A DNA stretch of 64,000 nucleotides from Bathynomus jamesi (lineage: Eukaryota; Arthropoda; Malacostraca; Isopoda; Cirolanidae), in NCBI GenBank assembly GCA_023014485.1, contig JAJOZX010009469.1, positions 93,501-157,500 on the forward strand. The letters are read 5' to 3'. Shown piece after piece: positions 10,833 to 24,110 of the stretch. The position numbers and the translations under genes are program-made. A model generated the notes under the pieces. It did no database searches and had not been told where the DNA came from. It was given only the letters and a program-made list of their open reading frames with translations. Each line of letters begins with the position of its first letter. Within the stretch, counting starts at the first letter, position 1.

Positions 10833-11427
10833 CTATATACAGTAGCTCCTTAGTACTCGGTAACGCGACCGTTATTTGTTATTTTCGTATAAATTGGTGA
10901 AATTCATGTGAAAACAAATTTATGTTTACAAATTACACGCTACATCTTACATGTAAATATATTATATAAATTATAATAAATATACATTAGATTTTACTCA
11001 CCTTTATGTGTTTTTTCAAATTAGAACAAGTAGATAACTAGATATATCAGCTCTGAGAACAACTTGTTCTTTATTAGGGCACAAGAGACAGAGGCACTTT
11101 AAAGCATTGCCGTTCCTTCTAACGATCGAGAAAAACTTCTTCGATGTAATAAGCTGTGATTTTACCCAACTATGTGCCGAAACATCTTCGAGGAAATCAG
11201 ATGTGTCGTCATCCTTCGAAGAAGAAGCTGACGAAAGGTATTCCATGTTTGACAACTTTAAACAAAGGAGATGCACACCGCACGAGTGCTACACTATAAC
11301 TGAGCTCTACCGGCAACAAGACGGATGCAACGTGACAAGGACTGAACAAGTTCTAACAAGTATGAACTGTATGATACGCCGCCGAAAGATGTATTTGTAC
11401 TTTTCACACATAAAAAACACTATGTAT

Positions 11428-14400
11428 GCAAAAAATTAATGGAAAAAGTCGATTTTTTCCATGTTTTAAGATCCAATTTTTAGACAATCTTTAATGTAGC
11501 CCTAAAATATTGTAAAAGTGAATGAAATTCATGAAATGATATATACCAACATTAAATACTATGCAAATTTTAGCTTAAAAATCGCATCATTTAGCCTAGT
11601 TTTAGATTTAGAAATGAAAATGGGACTATAAATTAACATCTATACGGTTGAATTTTTTTCAAAATATTTAACTGGAATTAGTAATTTTGGCTATAATGTG
11701 CTTTAGTTTATAGTTTTGTACAATATATATCGAAAACTAGACAAAAATCGTCCAAGAATTCCACTAAAATTCGATGTTAATGAAATGAAAATTTTGTACA
11801 AAAAAGTGATTTTCTCCGTGTTTTCAGCACTTTTTGTGCAATTTTCTTATGATAAAACTTGAACTTATCTTTTTCAATATTTTTCATTCGAATAAGAAAC
11901 TATTGATAAAAAACTGCTTTATCTTACTGTTTTCAACAATATAATGCCAAAGTAATTCAAAAATCGACGTAAAGTTTCACTGAAATGTCGATCATAGTAA
12001 GGCAAAAAATTAACGGAAAAAGTCGATTTTTTCCATGTTTTAAGATCCAATTTTTGGACAATCTTTAATGTAGCCCTGTAATATTGTAAAAGTGAATGAA
12101 TTCATGAAATGATATATACCAACATTAAATACTATGCAAATTTTAGCTAAAAATCGCATCATTTAGCCTAGTGAAATGTTTGGACGATTTTTGTCTAGTT
12201 TTCGATATATATTGTACAAAACTATAAACTAAAGCACATTATAGCCAAAAATTACTAATTCCAGTTAAATATTTTGAAAAAAATTCAACCGTATAGATGT
12301 TAATTTATACTCCCATTTTCATTTCTAAATCTAAAACTAGGCTAAATGAATATTTAACTGGAATTAGTAATTTTTGGCTATAATGTGCTTTAGTTTATAG
12401 TTTTGTACAATATATATCGAAAACTAGACAAAAATCGTCCAAAAATTCCACTAAAATTCGATGTTAATGAAATGAAAATTTTGTACCAAAAAGTGATTTT
12501 CTCCGTGTTTTCAGCACTTTTTGTGCAATTTTCTTATGATAAAACTTAAACTTATCTTTTTCAATATTTTTCATTCGAATAAGAAACTATAAAAAACTGC
12601 TTTATCTTTCTGTTTTCAACAATATAATGCCAAAGTAATTCAAAAATCGACGTAAAGTTTCACTGAAATGTCGATCATAGTAAGGCAAAAAATTAACGGA
12701 AAAAGTCGATTTTTTCCAAGTTTTAAGATCCAATTTTTAGACAATCTTTAATGTAGCCCTAAAATATTGTAAAAGTGAATGAAATTCATGAAATGATATA
12801 TACCAACATTAAATACTATGAAAATTTTAGCTTAAAAATCGCATCGTTTAGCCTAGTTTTAGACTAGGACTATAAATTAGTCTATAAATTAACATCTATA
12901 CGGTTGAATTTTTTTCAAAATATTTAACTGGAATTAGTAATTTTTGGCTATAATGTGCTTTAGTTTATAGTTTTGTACAATATATATCGAAAACTAGACA
13001 AAAATCGTCCAAAAATTCCACTAAAATTCGATTTTAATGAAATGAAAATTTTGTACCAAGAAGTGATTTTCTCCGTGTTTTGAGCACTTTTTGTACAATT
13101 TTCTTATGATAAAACTTGAACTTATCTTTTTCAATATTTTTCATTCGAATAAGAAACTATTGATAAAAATTGCTTTATCTTACTGTTTTCAACAATATAA
13201 TACCAAAGAAATTCAAAAATCGACGTAAAATTTCACAGAAATGTCGATCATAGTAAGGCAAAAAATTAATGGAAAAAGTCGATTTTTTACATGTTTTAAG
13301 ATCCAATTTTTAGACAATCTTTAATGTAGCCCTAAAATATTGTAAAAGTGAATGAAATTCATGAAATGATATATACCAATATTAAATACTATGCAAATTT
13401 TAGCTTAAAAATCGCATCATTTAGCCTAGTGAAATGTTTGGACGATTTTTGTCTAGTTTTCGATATATATTGTACAAAACTATAAAGTAAAGCACATTAT
13501 AGCCAAAAATTACTAATTCCAGTTAAATATTTTGAAAAAATTCAACCGTATAGATGTTAATTTATAGTCCCATTTTCATTTCTAAATCTAAAACTAGGCT
13601 AAATGAATATTTAACTGGAATTAGTAATTTTTGGCTATAATGTGCTTTAGTTTATATTTTTCTACAATATATATCGAAAACTAGACAAAAATCGTCCAAA
13701 AATTTCACTAAGTTAATGAAATGAAAATTTTGTACCAAAAAGTGATTTTCTCCGTGTTTTGAGCACTTTTGTGCAATTTTCTTATGATAAAACATGAACG
13801 TATCTTTCTCAATATTTTTCATTCGAATAAGAAGCTATTGATAAAACATGCTTTATTACTGTTTTCAACAATATAATGCCAAAGTGATTCAAAAATCGAC
13901 GTAAAATTTCACTGAAATGTCGATCATAGCAAGGCAAAAAATTAATGGAAAAAGTCGATTTTTTCCATGTTTTAAGATCCAATTTTTAGACAATCTTTAA
14001 TGTAGCCCTAAAATATTGTAAAAGTGAATGAAATTCATGAAATGATATATACCAACATTAAATACTATGCAAATTTTAGCTAAAAATCGCATCATTTAGC
14101 CTAGTGAAATGTTTGGACGATTTTTGTCCAGTTTTCGATATATATTGTACAAAACTATAAACTAAAGCACATTATAGCCAAAAATTACTAATTCCAGTTA
14201 AATATTTTGAAAAAAATTCAACCGTATAGATGTTAATTTATACTCCCATTTTCATTTCTAAATCTAAAACTAGGCTAAATGAATATTTAACTGGAATTAG
14301 TAATTTTTGGCTATAATGTGCTTTAGTTTATATTTTCTACAATATATATCGAAAAGTAGACAAAAATCGTCCAAACATTTCACTAAAATTCGATGTTAAT

Positions 14401-14835
14401 GAAATGAAAATTTTGTACAAAAAAGTGATTTTCTCCGTGTTTTGAGCACTTTTTGTGCAATTTTCTTATGATAAAACTTAAACTTATCTTTTTCAATATT
14501 TTTCATTCGAATAAGAAACTATTTAAAAAAACTGCTTATCTTTCTGTTTTCAACAATATAATGCCAAAGTAATTCAAAAATCGACGTAAAGTTTCACTGA
14601 AATGTCGATCATAGTAAGGCAAAAAATTAACGGAAAAAGTCGATTTTTTCCATGTTTTAAGATCCAATTTTTAGACAATCTTTAATGTAGCCCTAAAACA
14701 TTGTAAAAGTGAATGAAATTCATGAAATGATATATACCAACATTAAATACTATGCAAATTTAGCTTAAAAATCGCATCATTTAGCCTAGTTTTAGATTTA
14801 GAAATGAAAATGGGACTATAAATTAACATCTATAC
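11428..14835 (+). repeat. Satellite block S2
   Basis: Monomers start at 11556, 12129, 12813, 13386, 14062 and 14747; successive periods are 573, 684, 573, 676 and 685, i.e. pattern B-A-B-A-A with partial monomers at both ends. Type B monomers have the loop in reverse orientation and lack the left hairpin arm. The B monomer at 12813 has an extra local rearrangement of the loop around 12855-12895. The block shows more scattered single-base deletions than S3 and S4. Confidence 0.95.
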
Positions 14836-14837
14836 TC

Positions 14838-15259
14838 TTGTGCTCAGATGACAGTGAGGAGAGGAGAGCTGGGTCCAAAAGATTCTTGCATGAGGGGTGG
14901 AGATGATGACACACTTGGAGATCTTTCTGTACGTCCCAGGAAGACACCTTCCATCCATCAACCCCAGTGCTTCTTCCGTGTTGGAGCTGACAGACTGGTC
15001 TGACGGGGTATTTGAACCTCCTTTGACATGTAAACTGACTACAGCGGAAGTAAAGAAGTTCTTTGACAAGCCTATGCAAGTTCCACAGTGGCCCTGTCAT
15101 GCTCAGTCAATAGAGAGGTGTGTGAACCAAGTCACAGAGGCAGCAGGCAGGGTGTATACACATGAGAAACGTGAGGGCTATATCAGAGGCCAAGAAGCAA
15201 GTCGACGGCTGATGTCCAAGAACGAATCAAAGCAAGACTTGATGAAACCTGTTGTTTAA
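14838..15259 (+). pseudogene. Transposon-protein C-terminal remnant, copy 2
   Basis: Same remnant with the shared tcca duplication. It has lost two further single bases near 14872-14891 (gctgggtcc and cttgcatg), which break the upstream frame again. The second frame, from SINPSASS to the natural stop, is unchanged. Confidence 0.7.
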
Positions 15260-15540
15260 ATATTTTTTTTACTGATGTCATTACTTTCTAATGTTGTTTT
15301 ATGATTACAAGGATATGTTTTATGATTACTAGGATATGTTTTATGCAGAGAAACTAAAATTTTTATAGCATTACCTGACATTTTGAGAAGCTAAAATTAA
15401 TAAATGTTGTTTTCCGAGAGCAATTTATGTGCTTTTTAATCAAACGTAGATTTACCAAGCTAAGTGTTGAGCAATCACAAAAATAATAGCAGATTTGAAT
15501 TCTTCACATCCAAAAACATATTTTTAAAACCCCTCAGTGA
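15260..15540. other. AT-rich spacer, copy 2
   Basis: As in copy 1: 21-base tandem duplication and no gene. Confidence 0.6.
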
Positions 15541-16764
15541 AGGAATTGGCAAAAATTAATTTTCACCTCCCAAATTGATACACCCTATTGGGATATCTCA
15601 GACAAAATAAAATGCATGTGTTTTGACACCACAGCATTGAATACAGGTCGTAGAAATGGTGCCTGTGTTCTTCTAGAACAGAAAATGAACAAACGTATGC
15701 TGTGGCTGGTCTGCAGACATCACATACTAGAAATAGTGTTAGAAGGTGTTGTTTTGCATTCATTGCCTGCATCATCAGGACCTGATATTGCAATTTTCAA
15801 ACGATTTAGAATGAAATGGTCAAAATTAGACACAAAAAACTACAGAACAGCATTAGATGACCCAAATACCATACCCAGTATTACTGATATAAAAGCAGAA
15901 GTGATTGAGTTTGCTACCACTCAACTTGAAGAACATCAACCTCGTGACGATTACAAAGACTTGCTGGAATTGACAATCATTTTCCTTGGTGGAGTACCAA
16001 AGAAAGGAGTTTCATTCAGAAGACCAGCTGGCGCTCACCGAGCAAGATGGATGGTAAAAGTCATTTATGCCATGAAAATTTGGTTGTTTAAAACACAATT
16101 TAAATTAACACCCAGAGAAGAAAAAGGCCTTAGAGATATCTACCTCTTTGCTGTACACATATATGTTAAATCCTGGTTTACAGCGTCAGTTTCAGTTCTC
16201 GCTCCTCGTCTCGATTTAGAGATGTTGAAGAAACTGCAAATGTACAAACTAAAAGATGAACGCATTGCAACTGTTGCCCTGAAGAAAATGATAAATCATT
16301 TATGGTATCTTTCAGAGGAGTTAATAGCATTTGCTTTCTTTGATGATGGCGTGCTACACCAAACTAAAAACTGAATGAAGCAAGCATTGCAAAACGGCGC
16401 CGAACCAAATCCAGAGAAAAAAGCGGTTATTGACCCTGAAGTTATTGAAAACAGAGAACTTGAAGACTTTGTTAGTGCAAATACAAAAGAATTTTTTAAT
16501 AGACTTGGTTTACCATCAACGTTTCTTAATAAGAACTCTGAAGAGTGGAATGAAGATGACTGCTAAAACAACGTAAAACAAGTCATAAGAAAAATTCAAG
16601 TTGTTAATGACAATGCAGAAAGAGGAGTTAGATTAGTCGATTAATACAACAAACTAATCACAAATGATGAAGAACAGAAACAGTATCTCCTCCAAGTGGT
16701 AAAGAAATATAGAGCTGCTCTTCCAAATAAAAACAAGAAGACAATATCATCATTAAGAAATTAA
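15541..16764 (+). pseudogene. D...CxxH...E transposase pseudogene, copy 2
   Basis: Conceptual translation of the 252-codon open part (from Met at 15616) is identical to copy 1. Same in-frame stops at 16372, 16564 and 16642, and same terminal stop. Confidence 0.75.
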
Positions 16765-17910
16765 CAGTGACATATAATGAACAAAAGGTTATTATTATTA
16801 CGGAAGTCTTATTATTATTACAGAAGAACTGTCAATTTGAAAATGTAGAGTGGTTATGATAGGCCTACCGGGGAATTTCCACTTAAAACAAAAGGTAACG
16901 CGCCGTATGCTTTACCTCAAGGGTGGTGTGGAAACAGCATATATTTCTTATTTTGTGTCTGATTTTCAACTTATGGTAGCGACCCCTAAAAATTAATTTT
17001 TTTAATTCAAAATTTGCAGGCATTACTTTTTTACCAAATTAAACATAATCAGAGGGTGGCCCGAAAAAAATTCCTAAAAAAATTTTTCGGTCAATTTTTG
17101 AATCACATGTGTTGTGTATTTTGTTTTATATAGAATTCTTTTGTACTATCTGTATTATTTTTGATACGTATATATACATATGTTAAATAACACTATTTAT
17201 TCCTGTTTTTAATGCAATTCTCCTCTACTGCTGTAATATTTTTTATGTAAATATATATAACTCGTATTATCAATATTTTTGCACCTAATATGGAGACATA
17301 TTTTGTATTTCAATATATATTAAATAGTCAGAACGCTGTAGCTGTGTTTTATTTGTACCATTCAAACAAACATCATTGGAAATGAAGGGAATATATACTG
17401 TATATAAGCGATACAGTGTGTGTGTGTGTGTGTGTGTGCTTGAGGCATATCGATGGTAATTTATATGCACGTAAATAACTGTACGCCCTATACGACTGGC
17501 TGTGAGGTGAACGGTTGCCTTCTAAGTCTGATGGCTGTGATGCTGAAGACACCATTATGCGATGCTCCATGGATACGAACGGATGGATCTTCTCTCTATT
17601 ATAATAAGATTTAAAGATATATTTGTATATTAAGACAAAAGATTTGGTTTTGGTTCAGATTTGGTTCACCATATTTCAGTTTTTGATTAAAAGAGCGCCT
17701 AGCCACCAATACATTACGATGCTGAGGAAATCAAAATGCTTTGAGACACCGCAGTGAAAGAATATCTCTACTCCTTCTGGTGTTTAGGCTACCCACATAC
17801 CCACATGCATATATATATATATATATATTTTTTTTTTTGGCCTGAGCATCCAGGTTAGGTTACCCCTTGGAGTTCACATACATACAACTCATGTATGTAT
17901 ATATATATAT
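16765..17910. other. Non-coding flank with microsatellites, copy 2
   Basis: No gene. (GT)n at about 17416-17438 and TA tracts at about 17808-17827 and 17898-17910, all of different length from the other copies. Confidence 0.7.
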
Positions 17911-18815
17911 CAGGGATGGGAACTGATAAATTTTTAAGTCCAGTTTTCGATTTCAGTTTAAATTTGTAAAAATATCGATTTCAGTTTCGATTTAAGTTTT
18001 TAATGTTTTTTCGATTTGAGTTTATTTTTCGATTCAAGTTTTATATTTTTCGGTTCGATTCAGTTTAAATTTCTATTCCAGTCTTTTTTTCAGATTTCTT
18101 TAAGAATTTCTTTGTACTATTTATATTATTTTTTGGGGAGTACCCTATTGACAAATTCAGATTTAATTTTATATTTGTGTTTGCATTCGATTCCTGTTTT
18201 CCAAAGAGAGAATGAATCTGAAAAGAGAGAAAAGCCGTTCCACACTAACGTTCCGTTAGTGTGGAAAAGCTTTTTTCTCTTTTCAAATTGATTTTAAGTC
18301 AATATTTTATATATTTTATACATGTTGTGGGCTTTAAAATTTAAAAAGTGTACGAATTAATAAAACATTTCGAATTGAAAGTTTTTTGTCAAATAAAACT
18401 ATGTGAAAGAAATGAAGCGAATAAGTAAAAAAAAAAAATGAGTATTTCGTGCTGATTCAGTTGGCTATAGATGCTTACATGTTTAATCATGTTTAATAAA
18501 AGCCGTTCCACATCGAATTAAAGAAAAAATGGATATTTCAAATACATTCAAATGTTAAGTCGCAAAAAAAGGAAAATAATTCACGTTATTTATCCTTTTT
18601 TGCAATCCAAATGCTCCTCAAAACTGAAACGCAAAACTTATTTTTAATCTATTCGAATTCAGATTTCAGTTTTTGATTGTTTGTCAATTTCAGTTCGAAT
18701 TTCAATTTTAGTTGTCAGAATTTTTTTCAATTCGAGTTTTTTCCGCTTTCACTTCATAAAATAATATCAGTTTTCTCAGTTTATCGATTCCAGTTCGATT
18801 CAGTTTTCCATCCCT
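17911..18815. mobile_element. Non-autonomous hAT-like element, copy 2
   Basis: 905 bases with the same CAGGGATGGGAAC-type ends and internal hairpins as in module 1. Confidence 0.75.
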
Positions 18816-18823
18816 GATATATA

Positions 18824-18886
<63 letters not shown>

Positions 18887-21455
18887 ACGCTTTGCTATAC
18901 ACAGAGATGGGCACCGTTACTCAAAATTGGCGAGCGTTACCGTTACTCGTTACTCTCTTAAAATGACCCCGGCGATACCGATACATCGTTACTTTGAAAA
19001 TATCTTAAGACGATACCGATACTCATTACAGTAACGTCGTTACTTTCGTTACTCGTTACATTGGTAAATTCATATATCATAATTGTATATCGTAATTAGA
19101 ATATTAAAGCAAGTATAAAAAGTATGTAAAAACAAACGCAACTGTTTTTAGATAAATGGAGGTTTATTTCTGACAAACAATGATAACGACATTTTTGACA
19201 AAAAAATATTATTTGAATAACAGAAAATTAAACATAGAAGTAAACAGAAACATTTCAATAGCAGCTGATGTAAAAAATAAAAAACATTTCCAAAAATATA
19301 TTCTAGCTGAGAGGTATAGGATTAAATTTTAAGTGTAGCTAGGAGCCTAGGGTTTCCTTTTAGCATTACTAATTTTTCGAACGTGTCGGAAAGATTTCCT
19401 CTCTTAGGGGCATGAATATGTCCTGCATAGCTGAAGAGACGCTCAACAGGAGCCGAGGAAGGAAGTGGAGTATTGTACTTGAGGAAGAGCTTCTTAATTG
19501 AAGGATAGCCATCAAGTGACTGCAGCTGCAGTGCAGTGCTGTCATCATTGAAGTATTTCAACACTTCCATCTCTGATGCTGTGGTGTCTTCTTTCTTGAC
19601 GTCAGCAGGAGCATGACCATATTCAAAGAAATCGTCGCTACTGCTATGAGCACCATCATCTGTCTTAGCTGGCTCCTCAGGTGATCTGTCACTGTCACTT
19701 TCATTTTTAATTGCTGATAGCAGCATGTTTTGCACCATTTTTCTACATGCCTCATTGTTTGTTCGCTCGCTTATAGTGAGCCACTTGCACTTGAAGTGTG
19801 GATTTGTTAATGCAGCAATAATTGCAACATTGGCATCTCTGTCAAGTTCCAGGAATTTCTTGAATCGATTTCTGAATCCACTACTTAATGCTTCTACTAA
19901 TGGGTGGCTGTATCTCAATGATGATAGAGCAATTCTTTCAAGTTTTTTCTCAACAGCAAAGAGAGTAGGGATAAGACAACCGTAGTAGCAGTTCTGATCT
20001 CCTTGAAGGCGATCCAGTGCCACAGCCAAGGGTTTTACCACAGTAGTGTATTCTTTTAGGTACTCAATCTCCGACTCCTTGAATGCGGGCAGCTTTAAAG
20101 CACACATGAGTTCATTCAATTTAGCTTTATTACTCAGAAGCAGTACAAGACTGTCATGCAGGCTATTCCACCGCGTAGGATACGGGAGTCTCAACTGACA
20201 GTTTAATACACTGGATATTACTTCGGATGTTTTTGGTTTACCCGAACAATTCCATAGGGCAGAACATTTGCCCATAGCCGAGAGGTGGATCTTTGGACTT
20301 GACCTGTTAAGGATTTTTTCAAATCTGTTGTACAAACAAGGCTAATGGTATGCGATGCACACCTTTTGTGGCTTGGAAGAAGAATGGTATCATCTGTAGA
20401 ATCGGTTTCTCTTATTTTTATTGATTCTGCAGGTTCATCTTCTCTTGTTTCATCTTGGCATTCATCTTGGTCTTCATCATCACACGCTTCTCTAGGAATT
20501 TTAAGGTCGATCCCATATTCCTTGAATGCTTTTACAAAATTTGCACCATTATCGGTGACCGTGGCTATAATTTTGCTCTCAGGGATAAAAAATTCTCTTC
20601 TAATATCGTCGAGCATTTCTGCTATTCGGTCAAATGTGTGGCTCCCTGTGAATCGTTTACACGCAAGAGTAGCACTGCATCTTTCCAAGGTCCGCTGATC
20701 CAGCTGTAAAAAAATATTAAAGCATAAGACTTATGAATTTCAAATTTTATGCAGTGTAAATAAATCATTTACATATTATGCGATATTTTTTTCTACTTAA
20801 ATATACAGTATTTGTAATATTAATAATAATTTCCAAAAGATAAAATATTTGTAATATGAATAATATTCTAAGAATGACATACCCAGTGTGCAGTTACGCC
20901 CATGAAACTTTTATGTTTTGTGGACCATATGTCAGCTGTGGTACAGATATACCGCTGCTCAGAAAGTGTTGCAGAGATCTTCTCACGAACAAAGGATGTC
21001 ATGTCATTTAATCTGCGACCAAGTGAGCGTCTTGATAAAACTTCAAGTCCTGGAGCAATATCTGTAATAAAAATTATCGACTATGAGTCCAAATGAAGAA
21101 ATCATAAAATATTAGCTGGTAGCTACAATGGAATGACTACACCACCAAAAACAATACATCATTTAGATGTAGCACAGAAAAGGGGTCTTTGTGTCATGAC
21201 TAGAGACTGGATTTTGCCCTTTTGGCCTTTTTTATTCCCGTTTATAGATTCATAGGCTTCTTTTAGAGAAATCCATTTCGGGACCGTGGGATGTATATAA
21301 TTAAATGTTATAGTGCCTATAAACGCCTATTTTGATGGTCAGTGCCTAATTTTAAAATACGTGCCTATATATGCCTTTTTTAATTTTATTGTACTAAGTA
21401 AAGCAAAATAACTCGCATTTTTTTAAAACTTGTAAGCCTAAATAGGGCAGGTGAT

Positions 21456-21535
<80 letters not shown>

Positions 21536-22473
21536 ATATAAAAAATATATATAAAATATAATAATCAACATTACAATTAGAAAACAATGAACACATACCC
21601 TTAAATAGGTCCTTGAATTTAGCATTCTCTACAACAGAGAGAGGTAGCATCGTATCTACGATGAAGTCCACAATCTTCTTGTCAAACTGTGACTGGCTAA
21701 CTGCACACTGCTGCTTTCTTCCAAATGGCAAGAGAGTTTGATGGCATCGCTGCTTGCTGGTATTGGGGGCGCTGCTGCTGGAACTCTCGCGCTGCTTTGA
21801 CCGCTTGCTGCGGTAACCATCAAAGTCCTTTTCAAGTTCGGAATGGCGGCGCTGTAATGAAGAGTAATTGTTTACAAATGGTTGTTTGAAATATAATACG
21901 TAACACGAACTGTTATATTATAGAAACAATTTCATAGTGAATGTTCAAACTTAATGGGAATGTTTCTCGCCCCCCCCACAATATTTTGTTGCACACTTGG
22001 TATAAATGCTGGCTATGGGACTGAAATACATACATAAATACATAAAATGTTTTAACGTGCATGGCAACAGGCCCAAAGAGGCCCTTCGAGGCCATGCACG
22101 GAAATCAACCTATCATACCAATATGTTTGATTCCTATTACTACTACTTGTTACTATTAACATTACTATTGTTATATAAATTGCTATTGTCCCGTTATTCA
22201 ATTATATTTTTTTTATAAAGTTAGAGCATATTATCGAGTTATATCTTTATTAATTCATTTTTTCTAATGTGTTAAAACTACAGTATAAGGATCACACGAA
22301 TCAGTTTATTTCTAATTGTTGAAATAAAAATACACGCCGTAAAATTTAACATTTTCAAGTAAGAGTTGCCTATTACTAATAATATGGTCATATTATCTAA
22401 TTGAAATCGGCAGAAAACCTACTCAGCCAAAACACATGTCGTGCTTTAGTAAGGAAGCCACGTATGTGTCATA

Positions 22474-22508
<35 letters not shown>

Positions 22509-22532
22509 TTTTGTGGGTTAGTGATGATATAT

Positions 22533-23021
22533 CAAGGCCAGATTGAAGGGGGGGGGGGTATTAAGTGTGCCCCCTCCCCCGAAATCACTCCATAAGAAAT
22601 ATGTGTCATAATGTGTGTGTGTGTGTGTGTGTTTTTTTTTTGTGGGTTAGTGATGATATATCAAGGCCAGATTGAAGGGGGGGGGGTATTAAGTGTGCCC
22701 CCTCCCCCGAAATCACTCCATAAGAAATAGATTGCATATAGGAAATAATTTCGTTTTCAACTATTACATCATCTTATTGAGATTTTATATGCAAATGCAT
22801 GTTGATATATTGTTAATCTCTTGAAAATGGTAAATTTGTTTACATTTATGCTGACTTATTGCAATTGTTTATGTTCGAATCAGTATCTCAGGTTGTAAAT
22901 TATAAGTGCAGCTGTTATTGTGTTGAATACAAGTATGAATTGGTCAAATGGTATTTTGAGAATGCGATATGATCTCCAATAGTTGATTTGATTTGAGGTC
23001 TCCAATTTCCATCCGGCCCTG
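22533..23021. mobile_element. Possible hAT-like element, copy 2
   Basis: Same imperfect ends as in module 1; the G run in the first tandem copy is longer (about 11-12 G). Confidence 0.35.
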
Positions 23022-23142
23022 ATATACATGTAATTAAGGTAAATACCGAGCAAAATGTTTGCTACATTTCAAGATAACGTAATATTAGATATTAGATCTG
23101 ATCTGATAATATTATATTATTATACAGCACTAAGCTATATAC

Positions 23143-23515
23143 CAGTGGCTCCCAACCTGGGGTCCCCGGACCCCTGGGGGTCCGCGAAGGTAGTGCTGGG
23201 GGTCCGTGAGCTTTCAATATTTCGAAAGGCTCCAATGGAAATCGTACATTTACCCACGATAAGGGCACTCAGGCTAAAATTTCAAGTTTCCTTGCTCTTG
23301 GCTGGAATTATTAATACTTTTTTAATACACTGTTTTTTTAATTGCATACTCAGTTATATGTCTTTTATTTGATAGTGAAAAATGGGAAAACGAGTTAATT
23401 ATTAGTTAATAAAAACAATTTGTTGGGTAGACGGAATCTTTCAAAAATATGCGGTCCGTGGGAAAAAAATAAAAATAAAAGGGGTCCTTGGTGGTGAAAA
23501 GGTTGGGAACCACTG
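23143..23515. mobile_element. 373-bp hAT MITE, copy 2
   Basis: Same ends, with ctatatac direct repeats at 23135-23142 and 23516-23523. Confidence 0.92.
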
Positions 23516-24110
23516 CTATATACAGTAGCTCCTTAGTACTCGGTAACGCGACCGTTATTTGTTATTTTCGTATAAATTGGTGAAATTCATGTGAAAACAA
23601 ATTTATGTTTACAAATTACACGCTACATCTTACATGTAAATATATTATATAAATTATAATAAATATACATTAGATTTTACTCACCTTTATGTGTTTTTTC
23701 AAATTAGAACAAGTAGATAACTAGATATATCAGCTCTGAGAACAACTTGTTCTTTATTAGGGCACAAGAGACAGAGGCACTTTAAAGCATTGCCGTTCCT
23801 TCTAACGATCGAGAAAAACTTCTTCGATGTAATAAGCTGTGATTTTACCCAACTATGTGCCGAAACATCTTCGAGGAAATCAGATGTGTCGTCATCCTTC
23901 GAAGAAGAAGCTGACGAAAGGTATTCCATGTTTGACAACTTTAAACAAAGGAGATGCACACCGCACGAGTGCTACACTATAACTGAGCTCTACCGGCAAC
24001 AAGACGGATGCAACGTGACAAGGACTGAACAAGTTCTAACAAGTATGAACTGTATGATACGCCGCCGAAAGATGTATTTGTACTTTTCACACATAAAAAA
24101 CACTATGTAT

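Larger units (their letters stand above)
6646..11246 (-). pseudogene. hAT transposase with BED zinc finger, four exons, frameshifted
   Basis: Exons on the minus strand: 11246-11002 (start MEYLSSASS; BED finger CLLC), 9171-8919, 8385-8207 and 8027-6646. All introns are GT-AG (donors GTGAGT, GTATGT, GTATGT) and phases agree. The finger is completed across intron 1 (SNLKKHIK joined to RRHSEL). Exon 3 holds the first catalytic Asp (TADIWS...SFMGVTAHW). Exon 4 holds VTDNGANFVKAF with the second Asp, RCASHTISL (CxxH), PTRWNSLHDS, and the dimerisation domain with the catalytic Glu in SSAPVERLFSYAG. It resembles ZBED4-like hAT proteins. Defects: about 8 extra bases at 11026-11033 shift the frame inside the finger, and a frameshift near the poly-A run at 7635-7655 separates the CxxH segment from the rest. 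Both occur in all four copies. Confidence 0.88.
2135..11427 (+). repeat. Transposon-rich module, copy 1 of the compound repeat
   Basis: Non-satellite segment of 9293 bases lying between satellite blocks. The left junction is inside a type B loop (after catctatac). The right junction is at gcaaaaaattaatgg, about 350 bases further along the monomer, so the module replaces rather than simply interrupts that stretch. The same junctions bound all other complete modules. It holds two transposon-protein remnants, four hAT-type elements and several microsatellites, listed separately. Confidence 0.93.
6225..11427 (-). mobile_element. hAT DNA transposon, right end missing
   Basis: The left terminus is CAGAGATGGGCACCG at 6225. 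The next 170 bases contain at least eight copies of GTTAC/GTAAC, a likely array of subterminal transposase-binding sites. The transposase lies on the minus strand, so its 5' side is at the right. No matching inverted terminus is found before the satellite junction at 11427, so the right end was lost when the module joined the satellite. It has also been invaded by other elements in its first intron (9853-10338, 10460-10832). With one end missing it could not transpose even if a transposase were supplied. Confidence 0.85.
19322..23929 (-). pseudogene. hAT transposase pseudogene, copy 2
   Basis: Exons 23929-23685, 21851-21599, 21061-20883 and 20703-19322. Both shared frameshifts are present. 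The 337-codon C-terminal frame and the 156-codon upstream frame translate identically to module 1. The TA tract in intron 2 differs in its flank (the actgatacacc segment is altered). Confidence 0.87.
14836..24110 (+). repeat. Transposon-rich module, copy 2
   Basis: 9275 bases, same order and junctions as copy 1 at an offset of about 12.7 kb. Differences from copy 1 are mainly microsatellite lengths and small indels: for example the TA tract before the 906-bp-type element is much shorter (about 17898-17910). Confidence 0.93.
18902..24110 (-). mobile_element. hAT DNA transposon, right end missing, copy 2
   Basis: Left terminus at 18902 with the same GTTAC-rich subterminal region; truncated at the same satellite junction. 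Confidence 0.85.

Noticed and set aside
14836..24110. Small indels specific to copy 2 and block S2 as biological signal
   Set aside because: Many are single-base losses, several in short homopolymers, and could be uncorrected long-read errors; not used as evidence of decay.
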